Shown one piece after another: positions 1-5,344 of a DNA stretch of 8,839 nt. The position numbers and the translations under genes are program-made. Source of the DNA: Bacteriovoracaceae bacterium UBA1018 (GTDB taxonomy: Bacteria; Bdellovibrionota; UBA1018); NCBI GenBank assembly GCA_002291495.1, contig DBAE01000182.1, positions 8,700 to 17,538 on the forward strand, written 5' to 3'. The stretch's first letter is position 1. Every line of letters begins with the position of its first letter. The notes under the pieces were generated by a model. It made no database searches. It was not told where the DNA came from and worked only from the letters and a program-made list of their open reading frames with translations.

Positions 1-783
1 ATCTGAGGAAAATAGGCTGCTCACAGTGACTTCAATATTCTCTGTGGCTCGGATAGTGGCCTTTCCAAATGCATCTAAGTTTGTATTACCTGTGTAGGTT
101 AGTGCATCAGGCTCATGGGAGACTTGCCCCGAAAAAAAATACTGCCATCCTTCTCCTATGCCTCCCAGACTCAAAGAAGGACTGGTAGTCAAACGTCGAG
201 TTGATTCGACGGGATAACTAGTATATCGGAGATTAGCTTGAATTTCGGTCGAGTGATCTGCAAACGTCGACCCCGATCGAGTAATGACGTTAATTACTCC
301 TCCGAAAGCATTAGCTCCATATAATGCAGAGGCTGGTCCCTTTACGATTTCAACTCGCTCGATGACGGATACAGGAATCCAACTCGGGTCAAATCCACTA
401 TTGGGATTAAATACAGGCACCCCGTCTATCATTATAAGAGTTCGATTACTCATAAAGTCAGAGCTATTGCCTCGAATAGCAGTCGAGTACATCGGAAAAT
501 CACCGGGCTGACTTCGAACAAGGACAGAAGAAACCTGACTCAATACTTGAGCCAGGTTGTCGGCACCTTGATACTGTAGAGCGTCTCCACTGATTACAAC
601 AACCGAAGCGGGTAGATTGATTTTTTTCTCTTCTCTCTGGGTTGCAGAGACGATTTTAACACTCATCAGCTGGTCTAAGCTTAAGTCTGTGAGCTCACCA
701 CCATATCCGGAAGTCGAATGAAGCGATACAAATCCAATTAATAAAAGTACGTTTGAGTGCCGACAGACTGACTTTCGCAACAT
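1..783 (-). CDS. TonB-dependent outer-membrane receptor, N-terminal part (cut by left edge)
   Basis: The reading frame is open from ATG at 783 to base 1 (261 codons, no stop), so the C-terminal barrel lies outside the window. Residues 1 to about 28 form a signal peptide: a basic start (MLRKSVCR), a hydrophobic core, then STSGYGGE. Next comes a short LTDLSLDQLMSVKIVSA segment, common at the start of one class of these receptors. A plug domain follows at about residues 50-170. Its hallmarks are AIRGN (102-106), LIMIDGVPVF, VERVEIVKGP-type sequence (ERVEIVKGPASALYGANAFG) and GGVINVITR ending near 169. Barrel strands then begin. Receptors of this family import scarce ligands (siderophores, cobalamin, metals, sugars, cofactors) using TonB-ExbBD energy. 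The ligand cannot be read from the plug. A weak Shine-Dalgarno (GGGGA) lies 5 nt before ATG. The gene follows the sugar dehydrogenase gene on the same strand after 141 bp, so it may have its own promoter. Confidence 0.93.
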   Translation of the reverse strand, partial: MLRKSVCRHSNVLLLIGFVSLHSTSGYGGELTDLSLDQLMSVKIVSATQREEKKINLPASVVVISGDALQYQGADNLAQVLSQVSSVLVRSQPGDFPMYSTAIRGNSSDFMSNRTLIMIDGVPVFNPNSGFDPSWIPVSVIERVEIVKGPASALYGANAFGGVINVITRSGSTFADHSTEIQANLRYTSYPVESTRRLTTSPSLSLGGIGEGWQYFFSGQVSHEPDALTYTGNTNLDAFGKATIRATENIEVTVSSLFSSD

Positions 784-866
784 CTTGATCCCCGAAAAGG
801 TAAATATCCTCTAATCGTAACCAATGTTGAAATACTGTCATCGAAAATCTGTCCTAGTACTTAAAT

Positions 867-894
867 AAGATATAAATAAAAATAATACATCCAA
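867..894 (-). promoter_or_regulatory. Possible promoter for the TonB-dependent receptor gene
   Basis: The 141-bp gap 784-924 is strongly AT-rich. On the minus strand it holds TTGGAT (894-889), 16 bp, then TATCTT (872-867), about 85 bp upstream of the ATG at 783. The match to sigma-70 consensus is weak, and other TTGAC-like and TAT-like words occur nearby. No convincing hairpin terminator for the upstream sugar dehydrogenase gene was seen in this gap, so read-through is also possible. Confidence 0.25.
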
Positions 895-924
895 AATTGA
901 GTCAAAAATATGCCACAAAGACAA

Positions 925-2082
925 CTACTCTTCCACAACCCTCAGGATTACATCTTTCTCTGCACCACAACTTCCTCTTCCATCGCAATTACTTGTGGTG
1001 ATCAAGAGTGCTCCATCTGGCGCGACGACCACATCTCGTAATCTTCCAAAACCTGAGGATCCCGTCAGATACATCTCATGGGTGACATTGCCATCAGCAT
1101 TCAATACAACCCGTTGAAGATGAGTAGACCCTAATGCAGTCACCAAAATACTATCTCGAAAACTTGGAAGGAGTGCGCCGCCATAGACCACTAGCCCCCC
1201 TGGCGGTAATGCTTCATCCCAACTTAAAAACGGAGTCACTTGACCGCTAGTTTCCTGGCAAGACGTGATATTCGGCCAACCCAGATTATTTCCTTGTCGA
1301 GCAATTGAAATCTCGTCGCGACCAGTAAGCCCTAATTCGCCGGATGGGCCGTGATCACTCACTACCAAGGCGTCGTTATTCCACCAATCAAACCCCTGAA
1401 CATTGCGCACTCCCGAAATGAAATTTTCTGTCGCTCCGGAGTCTGGATTAACGCGTAGAATTTTCCCAGCGCGACTCCCTGGATCTTGTGAGAGCTCGGG
1501 ATCTCGAGCATCACCCGTCGCGACATAAAGCGCACCATCAGGACCAAACTTAATACGACCACCATTATGAAAAGTACCTGCCGGAATTTGGTCGATCAAA
1601 ACTTGTTCAAGTGTAGCTGTAGTCGGTGCATCACCGAGGCGATAGCGAGCCAAGCGATTCACGTTTTCGTTTCCGTCGGTCGCTGTATAATAAACATAAA
1701 ATCTTCGATTATCGGAAAAGTCTGGATCGACAGCGAGGCCAAGTAGCCCCCCCTCCCCTTCTTCACCGACATACAAGGTGAGGACAGACTGAGGAGCCAA
1801 CACGTTATTTTGTACAAGTCGCACCCGCCCTGGTCTTTCAGTGACGAGGTAACTTCCATCCGGCAAAAACCCGATCGCCCAGGGGACCTCTAATCCTGTC
1901 ACTACCTTTTCAGCACGGAGTTGCACAGCACCAGACGGACCAAATCCATCCTGAACTGCCTGGCATCCCACAAGACTCGGAAGAGAGGTGCCTCGATTGA
2001 TGAGATTTTCATCGTCATCATCACATCCCATGGCGCCGATTAGCAAAAGTGCGGTCATGAGAACTAGCCTTTTTACCTTCAT
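925..2082 (-). CDS. PQQ-dependent aldose sugar dehydrogenase-like lipoprotein (GSDH / YliI family)
   Basis: This is a full-length 385-residue protein of the soluble glucose/aldose dehydrogenase family, a six-bladed beta-propeller that oxidises sugars at C1 with PQQ and calcium in the periplasm. The N-terminus is a lipoprotein signal (MKVKRLVLMT, then LIGAMGC with Cys20), followed by an acidic DDDDEN stretch. Family landmarks appear in order: LEVPWAIGFLPDG (64-76), ERPGRV (82-87), GEGGLLGLAVDP (109-120), FHNGGRIKFGPDG with the probable catalytic His172, SGVRNVQG (223-230, PQQ-contacting Arg/Asn region), DHGPSGE, GRDEIS, NNLGWP, PGGLVVYGGALLP, and GRLRDVVVAPDG with paired Arg347/Arg349. The length fits the family. 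The start is set by the ATG inside the ATGA overlap with the upstream lysyl-oxidase-like gene, with AGGAG 5 nt upstream, implying translational coupling. Asp at +2 after the lipid Cys would mean inner-membrane retention under enterobacterial rules; whether that applies here is unknown. The actual sugar is not predictable. Confidence 0.93.
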   Translation of the reverse strand: MKVKRLVLMTALLLIGAMGCDDDDENLINRGTSLPSLVGCQAVQDGFGPSGAVQLRAEKVVTGLEVPWAIGFLPDGSYLVTERPGRVRLVQNNVLAPQSVLTLYVGEEGEGGLLGLAVDPDFSDNRRFYVYYTATDGNENVNRLARYRLGDAPTTATLEQVLIDQIPAGTFHNGGRIKFGPDGALYVATGDARDPELSQDPGSRAGKILRVNPDSGATENFISGVRNVQGFDWWNNDALVVSDHGPSGELGLTGRDEISIARQGNNLGWPNITSCQETSGQVTPFLSWDEALPPGGLVVYGGALLPSFRDSILVTALGSTHLQRVVLNADGNVTHEMYLTGSSGFGRLRDVVVAPDGALLITTSNCDGRGSCGAEKDVILRVVEE

Positions 2083-2095
2083 GCATTCTCCTCTG
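2079..2095 (-). promoter_or_regulatory. Translational coupling site: Shine-Dalgarno plus ATGA overlap
   Basis: On the minus strand the end of the lysyl-oxidase-like gene reads AGAGGAGAATGCATGA. AGGAG stands 5 nt before the ATG of the sugar dehydrogenase, whose first bases overlap the upstream TGA stop. This is the clearest ribosome binding site in the window, and it fixes the downstream start. Confidence 0.8.
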
Positions 2096-3257
2096 TCGTT
2101 TCTGCCGTTGTTTCTTCTGTAAGGGTCACTTCGATTTCGGCAGAATTATTTGAGTAATCTGACTCTTCAAAAACTAAATCGGGATTTGCGGTAAGTTTAA
2201 GTCGATATAGACCGGGAGGGATGCCTGTCACATCTACCCACTGGCAATCCAAGCTCCGATCATAGACATCCATCCACCCTGCGGATAGGCCCTGATTTTC
2301 ACAGGTGTAGACGCCAGCCTCTCCACCTCGGGCTTGGACTGAGTCCATCATACAAAAGCCTTGTTTCTGGCCTGTAAGCACGACTGACCCATCTTGAGAC
2401 AAAAGCTCGTACTTCATGCTGCCACCCAAGTGAAAATGATGATGGCAATCATCGTAATGTCCGGTCTGAAATCGCGAAGGATCTCCAATAATCAGCGGGG
2501 AAACACTTTGATTGAGTATGGCGCCATCAAAGGTCAGAAGACGTCTTGATCCCGGCCCTCCAATGCACCCTTCTTTCATGGCACAGCTATCTTCGGAAAA
2601 ATCTCTCGTCTGTAGTGACCAAGAATCTCCTGCTGTCACGGCATCAGCCACAAGATCGGGCAAACCTCCACCCGTCTCGATTGGGGCGAGTTCCGTAAAT
2701 TCGACCGGTAAAACCACCGTCGTCACACCTGAAACGGTACTTATATCCGAACCCTCTGCTCGAGCGTCAGCACGTAACTGCCCTGCACCGAGACACTCTG
2801 TTACACAATTGGCGTTCAATGGCTCTTCTTGGCGACTACAAAAAGTTTCGCAGCTCGCAGCATCTGCAGTCGTAGTCGAATGAAATCGGATTGTCCTGAC
2901 CTCGAGCTCATCGTACACACTCAATGGACAAGCCGGATGAGATACAGGCGTAAAATCATCCGCAGTAAGTTGAGTCTCATACCGTCCATCCGCTCCAACG
3001 GAAGCACTGACACGAGCACGATGCTGCGTCTCTTCGGGGCAAGTATCAGGAAGGACCTCAGAGGTGCCATGCGTAATCATCAGAACCTGGCCTTCGATCT
3101 GAGTACTGGAGACCCCCGAGCCTTGAAGCAAGAAGATCCGGTTATGATCCGAGTCAGATCCACACCCAACTAAGCCTAGGGTCCCAGCTAGTGCTCCCAT
3201 TCTGAGTGAGCGGTAGATGTGGGATATCTTATTGTTCACGCGCCCAATTGCCTGCAA
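2079..3257 (-). CDS. Lysyl-oxidase-like copper/LTQ amine oxidase lipoprotein
   Basis: The C-terminal half (about residues 255-378) matches the catalytic domain of animal lysyl oxidases. That enzyme is a copper amine oxidase that deaminates lysine side chains to reactive aldehydes, releasing H2O2 and ammonia. The copper site is DCHHHFH, with His272/274/276 in the animal CHxHxH spacing. The two residues that form the lysine tyrosylquinone cofactor are both present: Lys298 (GQKQGFC) and Tyr332 (MDVYDRSLDCQW). Further matches are GLSAGW, DCQWVDVTGIPPGLY and the terminal ESDYSNN. The N-terminus is a lipoprotein signal ending LGLVGC (Cys32). Residues 50-190 are an unrecognised region with a CxxxC-x10-CxxxC cluster (136/140/151/155). 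The tail is rich in Thr and Glu. Numbering uses a TTG start at 3257. GTG at 3239 is equally plausible and gives a more usual 26-residue signal; neither has a strong Shine-Dalgarno. It is the first gene of an apparent operon with the PQQ dehydrogenase (ATGA overlap). Confidence 0.9.
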   Translation of the reverse strand: MQAIGRVNNKISHIYRSLRMGALAGTLGLVGCGSDSDHNRIFLLQGSGVSSTQIEGQVLMITHGTSEVLPDTCPEETQHRARVSASVGADGRYETQLTADDFTPVSHPACPLSVYDELEVRTIRFHSTTTADAASCETFCSRQEEPLNANCVTECLGAGQLRADARAEGSDISTVSGVTTVVLPVEFTELAPIETGGGLPDLVADAVTAGDSWSLQTRDFSEDSCAMKEGCIGGPGSRRLLTFDGAILNQSVSPLIIGDPSRFQTGHYDDCHHHFHLGGSMKYELLSQDGSVVLTGQKQGFCMMDSVQARGGEAGVYTCENQGLSAGWMDVYDRSLDCQWVDVTGIPPGLYRLKLTANPDLVFEESDYSNNSAEIEVTLTEETTAETTEENA

Positions 3258-3307
3258 GCAGGACGCCTAACGCGCGACAATAATCCATAAGCCGCCAAGA
3301 CCTCTCG

Positions 3308-3336
3308 TTGACACCACGCAGAGCCTTTTGTATACC
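3308..3336 (+). promoter_or_regulatory. Sigma-70-type promoter for the tatA operon
   Basis: A perfect -35 hexamer TTGACA (3308-3313) is followed by 17 bp and TATACC (3331-3336, four of six consensus bases; the conserved last T is missing). Transcription would start about 6-8 bases further on, at or within a base or two of the ATG at 3343. The messenger would then be leaderless or nearly so. This agrees with the lack of a Shine-Dalgarno before tatA. It lies in the 85-bp gap between the divergent lysyl-oxidase-like gene and tatA. Confidence 0.6.
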
Positions 3337-3342
3337 CAAAAG
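3325..3342. promoter_or_regulatory. Perfect inverted repeat CTTTTG-N6-CAAAAG around the -10 element
   Basis: CTTTTG (3325-3330) and CAAAAG (3337-3342) are exact reverse complements separated by 6 bases. Those 6 bases are the proposed -10 hexamer TATACC, and the right arm ends on the base before the tatA ATG. A protein binding this dyad would block promoter opening, so it looks like an operator. Chance occurrence is possible for a 6-bp arm. Confidence 0.4.
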
Positions 3343-3588
3343 ATGCTTGGAATTTCAGGGGAACACCTACTTATTCTCGGAATTGTACTTATTGTTTTCG
3401 GTCCCCGACGTTTGCCACAACTTGGGCACACGATGGGTAAAGCCATTAAGAACTTCAAAGACGGCATTGCCGGAATCGAAGAAGCTTCTTATCGAAAACT
3501 CGACTCACAAGATAATCCCCAAAAAAAGCCGCCTACTGATACGGATGGCGGCAATGGTAATCCACCTACCGGTTCACAGTTGAGCTGA
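3343..3588 (+). CDS. tatA: Twin-arginine translocase subunit, TatA/E family
   Basis: This 81-residue protein is a small inner-membrane subunit of the Tat pathway, which exports folded proteins. A single membrane helix (about residues 4-20, HLLILGIVLIVF) is followed by the family hinge FGPRRLPQLG and an amphipathic helix (GHTMGKAIKNFKDGI). A disordered hydrophilic tail rich in Pro, Gly, Asn and Asp ends the protein. A polar residue near the start of the membrane helix (Glu7) is in the position typical of the family. The start is taken as ATG 3343. An in-frame TTG at 3328 lies inside the proposed promoter and would add MYTQK in front of the usual TatA start. No tatB or tatC is in the window. 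The gene is first in an operon with the 171-residue unknown gene 2 bp downstream and the phosphoribosyltransferase. None of the neighbouring exported proteins has a twin-arginine signal, so they look like Sec clients. Confidence 0.9.
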   Translation: MLGISGEHLLILGIVLIVFGPRRLPQLGHTMGKAIKNFKDGIAGIEEASYRKLDSQDNPQKKPPTDTDGGNGNPPTGSQLS

Positions 3589-3590
3589 TC

Positions 3591-4106
3591 ATGGACATCG
3601 AAACCTCCCAAGACACGGAAACTTCTGAGACTCTTTTTTCGAGCCGATTTCTTCAGTTTGTACAATCCAATACAGCGACTCAAGCCACTGCTAGTTTAGC
3701 GGATGGTTCAGAAATCGAATTTCACATCACGGGCTCAAATAAAGAAGACATCGAAGTTTTTCATTTTCGAAGAGTCAAAGGCGAAAACACGATTCATGTC
3801 GGCGCTGCAAGCCAGCCACAGTTTGTATTCACTCTTACGCCGAGAGCGGCAGAGGAAGTATTGGCACTTCCGATTGACGAATTGAATGTCGGACAAGTCG
3901 GGATTGAACTCGTAAAACTTATCCTTTCTCCTGATGCAAATAAACGCATCACAATTAAACTGAAGTCCGGAATTTTTGGACTATTCACCCAAGGATATTT
4001 TGGTATTTTGACCGCGGGCGGAAGCGCGTTTGCAGCATTTTTGGCAACTAAAGGATTTAATGGAATCGGCGCGATTAAATCGGCAATTTCCAAATTGAAA
4101 GGCTGA
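3591..4106 (+). CDS. Unknown 171-residue protein with hydrophobic C-terminal segment
   Basis: I do not recognise this family. The protein has no signal peptide. Residues 1-20 are acidic and rich in Ser and Thr (ETSQDTETSET). Residues about 30-125 look like a mixed alpha/beta domain with strands such as IEFHITG and QFVFTLTP and an amphipathic helix VGIELVKLIL. Residues about 128-152 are hydrophobic and rich in Gly, Ala and Phe (FGLFTQGYFGILTAGG...), enough for one membrane-spanning or membrane-associated helix. A short basic end (SAISKLKG) follows. The gene starts 2 bp after the tatA stop and ends 1 bp before the phosphoribosyltransferase start, so all three genes are almost certainly co-transcribed and translationally coupled. 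The start has only a weak ribosome site (TTGAG). Linkage to tatA suggests a possible membrane role but does not prove a Tat function. Confidence 0.82.
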   Translation: MDIETSQDTETSETLFSSRFLQFVQSNTATQATASLADGSEIEFHITGSNKEDIEVFHFRRVKGENTIHVGAASQPQFVFTLTPRAAEEVLALPIDELNVGQVGIELVKLILSPDANKRITIKLKSGIFGLFTQGYFGILTAGGSAFAAFLATKGFNGIGAIKSAISKLKG

Positions 4107-4107
4107 G

Positions 4108-4653
4108 ATGGATTATATGGTTTTGGATAATAAGAATTTTACCAAGTACTTAAGCAAGCACGAGATCGAGGCTGCCGTCATCTCAATCGCTAATCGAATC
4201 AATACCGATTACGAAGGCAAACAAGTGATCCTTGTATCAGTACTTAAGGGTGCGATCATTTTTACTGCTGACCTCGTTCGCCATCTCAAAGTCGATCACG
4301 AAGTCGAGTTTGTCCGTCTCTCCAGTTATGGGAAAGCGCGCACATCAAGCGGCACTGTCACCATTCTGAAAGATATCCATGCCGATATTCGTGGCAAACA
4401 CGTTTTGATCTTAGAAGAAATCATCGATAGCGGACGCACATTGAAGTTCCTTTTTGAGAGACTCAAGGCTTCGGGTCCAGCTTCAGTAGAGATTGTTACC
4501 TTGCTCGATAAATCATCCAAACGTGTCGTCGATGTGCCAGTGAAGTACGTCGGACGCACCATTGATGATCAATTTTTGGTCGGCTACGGCCTTGATCTGG
4601 AAGAGCATTGCCGCAACCTTCCTGACGTCTATTACCTGAAATATCCGAACTGA
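4108..4653 (+). CDS. hpt: Hypoxanthine-guanine-type phosphoribosyltransferase
   Basis: This 181-residue cytoplasmic purine-salvage enzyme joins a purine base to PRPP, giving IMP or GMP and pyrophosphate. It has all the family blocks: SVLKGAIIF (44-52, pyrophosphate loop LKG), FVRLSSYG (68-75), SSG.V (80-84), and the PRPP motif ILEEIIDSGRTL (101-112) with the probable general base Asp107. These are followed by LLDKSSKR with the base-contacting Lys135, YVGRTIDDQF, VGYGLDLEE and RNLPDVYYLK. Length is typical of bacterial Hpt. Two oddities are seen: the usual acidic pair ED in the PRPP motif is EE (103-104), and the common VGFxIPD block reads VGRTIDD, with Arg149 for Phe and Asp152 for Pro. Both could shift base preference. 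AAAGG lies 5 nt before ATG 4108. It is the third gene of the tatA operon, and its TGA directly abuts the stop of the convergent gene. Confidence 0.93.
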   Translation: MDYMVLDNKNFTKYLSKHEIEAAVISIANRINTDYEGKQVILVSVLKGAIIFTADLVRHLKVDHEVEFVRLSSYGKARTSSGTVTILKDIHADIRGKHVLILEEIIDSGRTLKFLFERLKASGPASVEIVTLLDKSSKRVVDVPVKYVGRTIDDQFLVGYGLDLEEHCRNLPDVYYLKYPN

Positions 4654-5220
4654 TTAACCAGCCACTCGGCAGGTTCGAATGATATTGACCCAGAGCTTGA
4701 TCGACTTGTTGTAAACAAGCCTATTAGCGCAATCTACTTTGTAGTGGCTGCCAAACTCCGGCTTATTACAGCCCGTATAAGGAAGATCATTTGCTATTAT
4801 GGCATAGGGCTCAATGACCATATCTTCTGAAGTTCCTAATCCGTCCTCTTCTTCGACAACAATGTAGAGTCCACTTTTTTCATACTCATTTGCGCCAGTG
4901 ATCTCGAAGTATCCGCTATTTTCTAGTGTCAGTTCTCGATTGAGGTCCGACTCATGGTCAACCTCGACTGAGGTGATCTGCTTAGCCCCCATCCTGTGAT
5001 AGACCTGTGCGTGATCCAGCCTTCCAGCATAGACCCAGACTTCTGAGCGCGATCCCCCTAAACCTGTATCTAGAGGTTGAAGCAGGCTCATTTTGCTCAC
5101 TTTTGCAAAATAGCTACAGTTGCCAGCAGACTCGGCATGGGAAAACGGGGCATAAACCAGGAAAGAAGAAAGCAAAAAAAAGCTGAATGATTTTAAGTAG
5201 GTCTCGAAGCGTTTGTTCAT
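4654..5220 (-). CDS. Small Sec-exported protein of unknown function
   Basis: I do not recognise this family. From ATG 5220 it is 188 residues with a good Sec signal peptide: basic MNKRFETYLK, hydrophobic core SFSFFLLSSFLVY, and a likely cut after APFSHA (residue 29). The mature part has four cysteines (35, 151, 164, 184), enough for two disulfides, and looks beta-rich, with an acidic stretch VVEEEDG near 121-127. No catalytic motif or membrane segment is seen after the signal. An in-frame ATG at 5250 would add ten residues (MGRAISSAHP) ahead of the signal. It has AAGGG only about 3 nt upstream, but lengthens the n-region unusually, so 5220 is preferred. The gene is a single transcription unit. 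It ends stop-to-stop against hpt, and its promoter region shares the 94-124-bp gap with the divergent AAA+ gene. Confidence 0.8.
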   Translation of the reverse strand: MNKRFETYLKSFSFFLLSSFLVYAPFSHAESAGNCSYFAKVSKMSLLQPLDTGLGGSRSEVWVYAGRLDHAQVYHRMGAKQITSVEVDHESDLNRELTLENSGYFEITGANEYEKSGLYIVVEEEDGLGTSEDMVIEPYAIIANDLPYTGCNKPEFGSHYKVDCANRLVYNKSIKLWVNIIRTCRVAG

Positions 5221-5224
5221 AGGA

Positions 5225-5242
5225 TGTGCGGAACTTATCGCA
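5225..5242. repeat. Inverted repeat GTGCG-N8-CGCAC upstream of the exported-protein gene
   Basis: GTGCG (5225-5229) and CGCAC (5238-5242) are perfect reverse complements separated by 8 bases. They end 4 bp before the preferred ATG at 5220. In the minus-strand messenger this would be a GC-rich stem next to the start codon, if transcription begins further upstream. The stem is short, so it may be chance. If the true start is 5250 it is simply coding sequence. Confidence 0.25.
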
Positions 5243-5319
5243 CGACCCATAACCCTTGTAAAGTAGTCTGGTATTTAGGAAATCTTTTAAAAAAAATGCC
5301 TTCGAAAAATTGTAACTAA

Positions 5320-5334
5320 TAACACCATGTGTTA
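5320..5334 (+). promoter_or_regulatory. Dyad TAACAC-CAT-GTGTTA just upstream of the AAA+ gene
   Basis: TAACAC (5320-5325) and GTGTTA (5329-5334) pair perfectly over 6 bp around CAT, ending 10 bases before ATG 5345. It sits where a Shine-Dalgarno would be expected; none is visible (AGCTGGTCCCT precedes the ATG). It could be an operator or a small leader hairpin. The AT-rich stretch upstream (5272-5320) has no convincing -35/-10 pair. An extended -10-like TGGTATTTA at 5269-5277 is the best candidate. Confidence 0.3.
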
Positions 5335-5344
5335 GCTGGTCCCT

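Noticed and set aside
284..511. Plus-strand open frame of 75 codons opposite the TonB-dependent receptor
   Set aside because: It lies wholly antisense to the plug domain, whose family motifs are continuous on the minus strand. Its own translation has no recognisable pattern.
784..924. Rho-independent terminator after the sugar dehydrogenase gene
   Set aside because: The gap is T-rich on the minus strand, but no stable GC-containing stem precedes any T run.
2512..3173. Two plus-strand open frames of 123 and 114 codons opposite the LOX-like gene
   Set aside because: They are antisense to conserved LOX coding sequence and the lipoprotein N-terminal region, overlap each other and resemble no protein family.
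3343..3588. TatA as part of a full tatABC cluster, with nearby proteins as Tat substrates
   Set aside because: No TatB- or TatC-like gene is present, and none of the exported neighbours has an RR signal motif. Their signals look like Sec or lipoprotein types.
3794..4093. Minus-strand open frame of 99 codons opposite the 171-residue unknown gene
   Set aside because: The plus-strand gene fits the operon spacing exactly (2 bp and 1 bp gaps), and the antisense frame has no ribosome site or signal.
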